Positions 60,334 through 64,000 of a DNA stretch of 64,000 bases are shown in pieces. The position numbers were made by a program, and so were the translations under genes. The notes under the pieces are model-generated. The model worked only from the letters and a program-made list of their open reading frames with translations, searched no databases and was not told the origin of the DNA. Source of the DNA: Lentzea aerocolonigenes (GTDB lineage Bacteria; Actinomycetota; Actinomycetes; Mycobacteriales; Pseudonocardiaceae); assembly GCF_000955955.1 (NCBI RefSeq), contig NZ_JYJG01000076.1, positions 13,959-77,958 of the forward strand, read 5' to 3'. Numbering within the stretch: position 1 is the stretch's first letter; every line of letters starts with the position of its first letter.

Positions 60334-60797
60334 CCACTCTCGAAGTGCGCCGCGTCCGGCAGTCGGATCCGGACGCGGCGCCGTTGGTCGCTGAGCTCAC
60401 GTACGAGTACACGACTCGCTACGGGCCAATGGGCGCACAGGAAATGCAGCGCGCTGCGGACGTGTTCGAACCGCCGCACGGGCAGTTCCTGCTGCTCCTG
60501 GAGGCAGGTCAAGCCGTCGCGGGCGGAGCGTTCAAACGCTTCGACGACGAGACCGCCGAGCTGAAGCGGATCTGGACGCATTCACGCCACCGCCGCCGCG
60601 GCCTGGCCCGCCGGGTCGTGGAGGAACTGGAGAAGGAGGCACGGGCGTTCGGCTACCGCCGCCTCTACCTCACCACCGGACCGCGGCAGCCCGAGGCGAA
60701 AGCTTTGTACCTGGCGACGGGCTACACGCCGCTGTTCGACGTTGACACAGACCCACTGACAATAGGTCCGCTCGCCTTCGAGAAGGTGATTCATTAG
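60330..60797 (+). CDS. GNAT-family N-acetyltransferase
   Basis: A 155-residue acetyltransferase. AELKRIWTHSRHRRRGLARRVVEEL contains motif A, with RRRGLA as the acetyl-CoA pyrophosphate loop (Q/RxxGxG/A), and the C-terminal YLATGYTPLFD completes the fold. Substrate unknown; amino acids, small amines or antibiotics are typical for this subgroup. ATG 60330 overlaps the monooxygenase stop (ATGA), so it is co-translated and may protect or modify an amine of the same pathway (inference). Confidence 0.85.
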   Translation: MTTLEVRRVRQSDPDAAPLVAELTYEYTTRYGPMGAQEMQRAADVFEPPHGQFLLLLEAGQAVAGGAFKRFDDETAELKRIWTHSRHRRRGLARRVVEELEKEARAFGYRRLYLTTGPRQPEAKALYLATGYTPLFDVDTDPLTIGPLAFEKVIH

Positions 60798-60855
60798 TTC
60801 AAACGAGTGAATTCGTCGCCAATCCAGCCATTCGTGACCGGGAATCCGGGTTCGG

Positions 60856-60884
60856 TTGGACAGGCCAGTCGTGATCAGTAAGCT
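60856..60884 (+). promoter_or_regulatory. Promoter candidate for the PAS-GGDEF-EAL gene
   Basis: TTGGAC (60856-60861), 17 nt, TAAGCT (60879-60884). This is one of the better matches to the housekeeping actinobacterial promoter in the window. The implied leader is about 145 nt. The rest of the 240-nt gap shows no clear element. Confidence 0.45.
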
Positions 60885-61037
60885 GTTTCGCTGGACCCAC
60901 ACCCGGTGGTGGTACTGCGCGGGGATGTCACCCGTTCGACCGAATCTGGCGGAAGTGGGTTGCGCAGGCGTATCGATTGGCGTCCGACGATCGATCAGCA
61001 GATCACCCCGGTCCCCACGAATGGCCACTTGAGCTGA

Positions 61038-63074
61038 ATGAACATGGTCGACAGCCGAGAGCACGCCGTCCACTGGGCGGCGATGATCTCCACCACCCTC
61101 CTCGCGAACCTCACCCGCGAGAAGCTCCAGGAACTGCTCGGCGGCTACGTCGAGCAGTTGCTCGGTGGTGGAGCGGACGACGCTCGGCAGGTCGGCCGGT
61201 CGATGGTCGAGCACGACTTCATCTCCTCGGCGACGCTCGAGCAGACGCTCTCCTACCTCGGTGAGCACGAGCTGGTGACGCCGGGCCAGCTGGCCGCGCT
61301 CGCCGCCGGGTACGCGGAGGGGCTGCGCGACCGCACTCTCGACCAGCAGGAGATCAGCCGCACGGCCGCGATCAACACGATGCGCCGCGCGGAGAACGCC
61401 GTCCGGGCGAGCGAGGCGAAATTCCGGGCGATCTTCCAGAGTTCCGCGTTCCCGATCGTGGTGGTCGACCTCGAGGGCAAGATCATCGACGTCAACGAGG
61501 CGTTGCTGACGATGCTCGACTACAAGCGCGAGGACATGCACAAGATCACTGGGCGCGAGCTCGCGCACCCCGACGACCGCGAGGCGTTGCGGGAGATCGG
61601 CCAGACGCTGATCACGACCGAGCTCGACCACATCAGGGTCGAGAAGCGGATGATCCGCAGCGACGGCGAGACGATCCAGACGCACATGGCGATCTCGCTG
61701 GTGCGCGAGCAGGAGAGCGCGCCCCCGTACTTCGTGACGATGATCGAGAACATGAACGAGATGCGCGCGCTGCAGACGCAGCTCGTGCGGCAGAGCCTCA
61801 ACGACATGCAGACCGGCCTGCCGAACCGTGCGCAGTTCCTCGGCTGGCTGGAGGGCGCGGTCGGCACCAAGGGCCCGGAGGCGCTGGCGCTGGTGCAGGT
61901 CGACATCGACGGGTTCCGCGGCGTGAACGACGCGTTCGGGCACGAGGCGGGCAACCGGGTGCTGAACCAGGTCGCGACGCACCTGCGGGCGGTGTTCGGC
62001 GAGGTCGGCAAGGTCGCGCGGATCGGCGAGGACGAGTTCGGCGTGCTGATCAAGGACCCGCGCGACGTGCTGGGCGTGATCGCGCTGGTCGAGGAGTTCA
62101 CCGCGCGGCTGGAGGAGCCGATCTGGATCGGCCCGCACGGCGTCGGCGTCACGACCTCCGTCGGCATCGTGGCGCGGGCGGCTCGTGGTGGCGACGCGGT
62201 GGACCTGTTGCGCGCGGCGGACGTCACCGTCGGCTGGGCGAAGCGCGACGGCAAGGCGCAGTGGGCGTTGTACGACAAGGATCGGGACCTGCGCGACAAG
62301 GAGAGATACGCGCTCGCCGCGTCGATCCCCGGTGCGCTGGAGGAGGGCCAGTTCCGGGTCGACTACCTGCCCGTGTACTCGTTGACCGACGGTTCGATGA
62401 TCGCCCTCGAGGCGAAGATCGTCTGGAACCACCCGGAGCGCGGGGTGTTGTGCCCCGACATGTTCATGGACCAGTCCTCGGCCAACGGCATGATCGTCCG
62501 GCTCGCGCACTGGGCGCTTTCGGAGGCGTGCGCGCAGGCTGCGTCGTGGTACTCGGCGCTGGGGGCTGCCACGCCGGCGCTCTCCTTCGACCTGCCGCCG
62601 CGGTTGTGCCAGGAGCCTGAACTGGTCGCCGAGGTCGCCCGCGTGCTGGAGCGGACGGGGTTGCCCGCTTCGTTGTTGCGCTTCGAGCTGCACGAGCACC
62701 TGCCGGCGTTGCTGAACGACGAGCAGATGGAAGAGCTGACGATCCTGGCCGAGCGCGGAATCGGCCTGGTGCTGGACCAGATGAACGGCGGCAACGTCGG
62801 GGTCGACCGATTGCGGCAGCTGCCGTTGAGCGGCGTGAAGTTCACCGGTGCCGTCGTGCACGGGCTTGATTCCGGGGCGAACCGCGTCGACGAGAGCGCG
62901 TCGGTCGCACTGCTGCAGTGGGCGTCGATGCTGCGGCTGCCGCTCTACGCCGAGGACGTGCGCACCGACGCCGAGGCCGCGCGGCTGGCGGCGCTGGGCG
63001 TGACGGGCGGGCAGGGGCCGCACTTCGGGCCGCCGCTGCTGGCCTCAGATGTCTCCTCGCTGCTTCTCAGCTAG
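61038..63074 (+). CDS. PAS-GGDEF-EAL protein, probably catalytically degenerate
   Basis: A 678-residue cytoplasmic protein. An N-terminal helical domain (1-115) resembles those of actinobacterial c-di-GMP proteins. A PAS domain follows (about 125-250; AKFRAIFQSSAFPIVVVDL), then a GGDEF-like domain (about 255-420) where the active loop is GEDEF (330-334), not GG(D/E)EF. The EAL-like domain (about 430-675) has EAK (458-460) in place of EAL, DQMN in place of the metal-binding DDFG, and no KID Asp (VKFTG). Several metal ligands are therefore missing. It may bind c-di-GMP or a partner and act as a sensor. ATG 61038 is chosen; no strong ribosome-binding site is seen. Confidence 0.85.
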   Translation: MNMVDSREHAVHWAAMISTTLLANLTREKLQELLGGYVEQLLGGGADDARQVGRSMVEHDFISSATLEQTLSYLGEHELVTPGQLAALAAGYAEGLRDRTLDQQEISRTAAINTMRRAENAVRASEAKFRAIFQSSAFPIVVVDLEGKIIDVNEALLTMLDYKREDMHKITGRELAHPDDREALREIGQTLITTELDHIRVEKRMIRSDGETIQTHMAISLVREQESAPPYFVTMIENMNEMRALQTQLVRQSLNDMQTGLPNRAQFLGWLEGAVGTKGPEALALVQVDIDGFRGVNDAFGHEAGNRVLNQVATHLRAVFGEVGKVARIGEDEFGVLIKDPRDVLGVIALVEEFTARLEEPIWIGPHGVGVTTSVGIVARAARGGDAVDLLRAADVTVGWAKRDGKAQWALYDKDRDLRDKERYALAASIPGALEEGQFRVDYLPVYSLTDGSMIALEAKIVWNHPERGVLCPDMFMDQSSANGMIVRLAHWALSEACAQAASWYSALGAATPALSFDLPPRLCQEPELVAEVARVLERTGLPASLLRFELHEHLPALLNDEQMEELTILAERGIGLVLDQMNGGNVGVDRLRQLPLSGVKFTGAVVHGLDSGANRVDESASVALLQWASMLRLPLYAEDVRTDAEAARLAALGVTGGQGPHFGPPLLASDVSSLLLS

Positions 63075-63140
63075 TTCTTATCAGGGTTTATTTGGCTTGG
63101 CCCACAGGTTGCTCACATGATGGCGGTCCATCGTGGAGTC

Positions 63141-63977
<837 letters not shown>

Positions 63978-64000
63978 TGGCGTGGCCCGGAACGTTGCCG

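Overview
The window is high-GC DNA from a filamentous actinomycete. A third-position G/C bias runs through every credible gene, and GTG/TTG starts, dense short operons with 4-nt stop/start overlaps, many secreted peptidases, a DasR-type chitinase promoter and several LuxR/TetR/MerR/XRE regulators all fit this. Gene content resembles Pseudonocardiaceae (Lentzea/Saccharothrix-like); that placement is an inference. I see no rRNA, tRNA, CRISPR array, insertion sequence, integrase or phage gene. The window reads as ordinary chromosome with several accessory operons.

0-10 kb: a secreted cyclophilin and a helical hypothetical protein, then a five-gene operon (1985-9099). It encodes a GNAT-like acyltransferase, a LuxE-type acyl-protein synthetase, a LuxC acyl reductase fused to a second adenylating ligase, a third adenylating ligase and an MFS exporter. 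No luciferase genes are present, so this looks like a small-molecule pathway built around acyl-AMP activation and reduction to an aldehyde. It is the best candidate for an undescribed system. A lone cobF follows.

10-25 kb: a TetR/SDR divergent pair with four operator-like palindromes, a LuxR regulator, a secreted S33 peptidase, a PP2C phosphatase next to an HTH-N6-methylase and a soluble Ser/Thr kinase, an AlkA glycosylase, a response regulator facing a zinc-finger LuxR ATPase, an NQO-type reductase facing an XRE regulator, and a GH18 chitinase with two DasR-like sites.

25-35 kb: a minus-strand run encoding an M14 carboxypeptidase and three tandem SxxK serine hydrolases; a 38-residue peptide gene just upstream of an alpha/beta hydrolase; RecD2 helicase with a shortened carboxyltransferase-like protein; an OmpR-type two-component system.

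35-51 kb: a DUF4173-like membrane protein, a Pls/PosA-type NRPS-like membrane protein coupled to an M1 metallopeptidase, a three-gene operon containing an Imm8-like immunity protein, an MscS channel, a MerR-controlled hydrolase/MFS pair and a large S8 protease.

51-64 kb: small membrane and coiled-coil proteins, a DUF6098-like protein, a cupin facing a flavoprotein dehydrogenase, a secreted trypsin with a hairpin over its ribosome-binding site, a flavin-redox cluster (FMN reductase, flavin reductase domain, FAD/NAD(P)-binding protein, LLM monooxygenase, GNAT), a PAS-GGDEF-EAL protein whose catalytic motifs look degenerate, and a PDZ-less HtrA-like protease.

Two window-wide patterns stand out. 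Several genes have a TAnnnT box 6-8 nt before the start codon, as expected for leaderless transcripts. Of 12 convergent junctions, 8 overlap or abut, while 3 carry perfect hairpins. Start sites are my choices from coding frame, ribosome-binding sites and family ends, and are the least certain part of the annotation.
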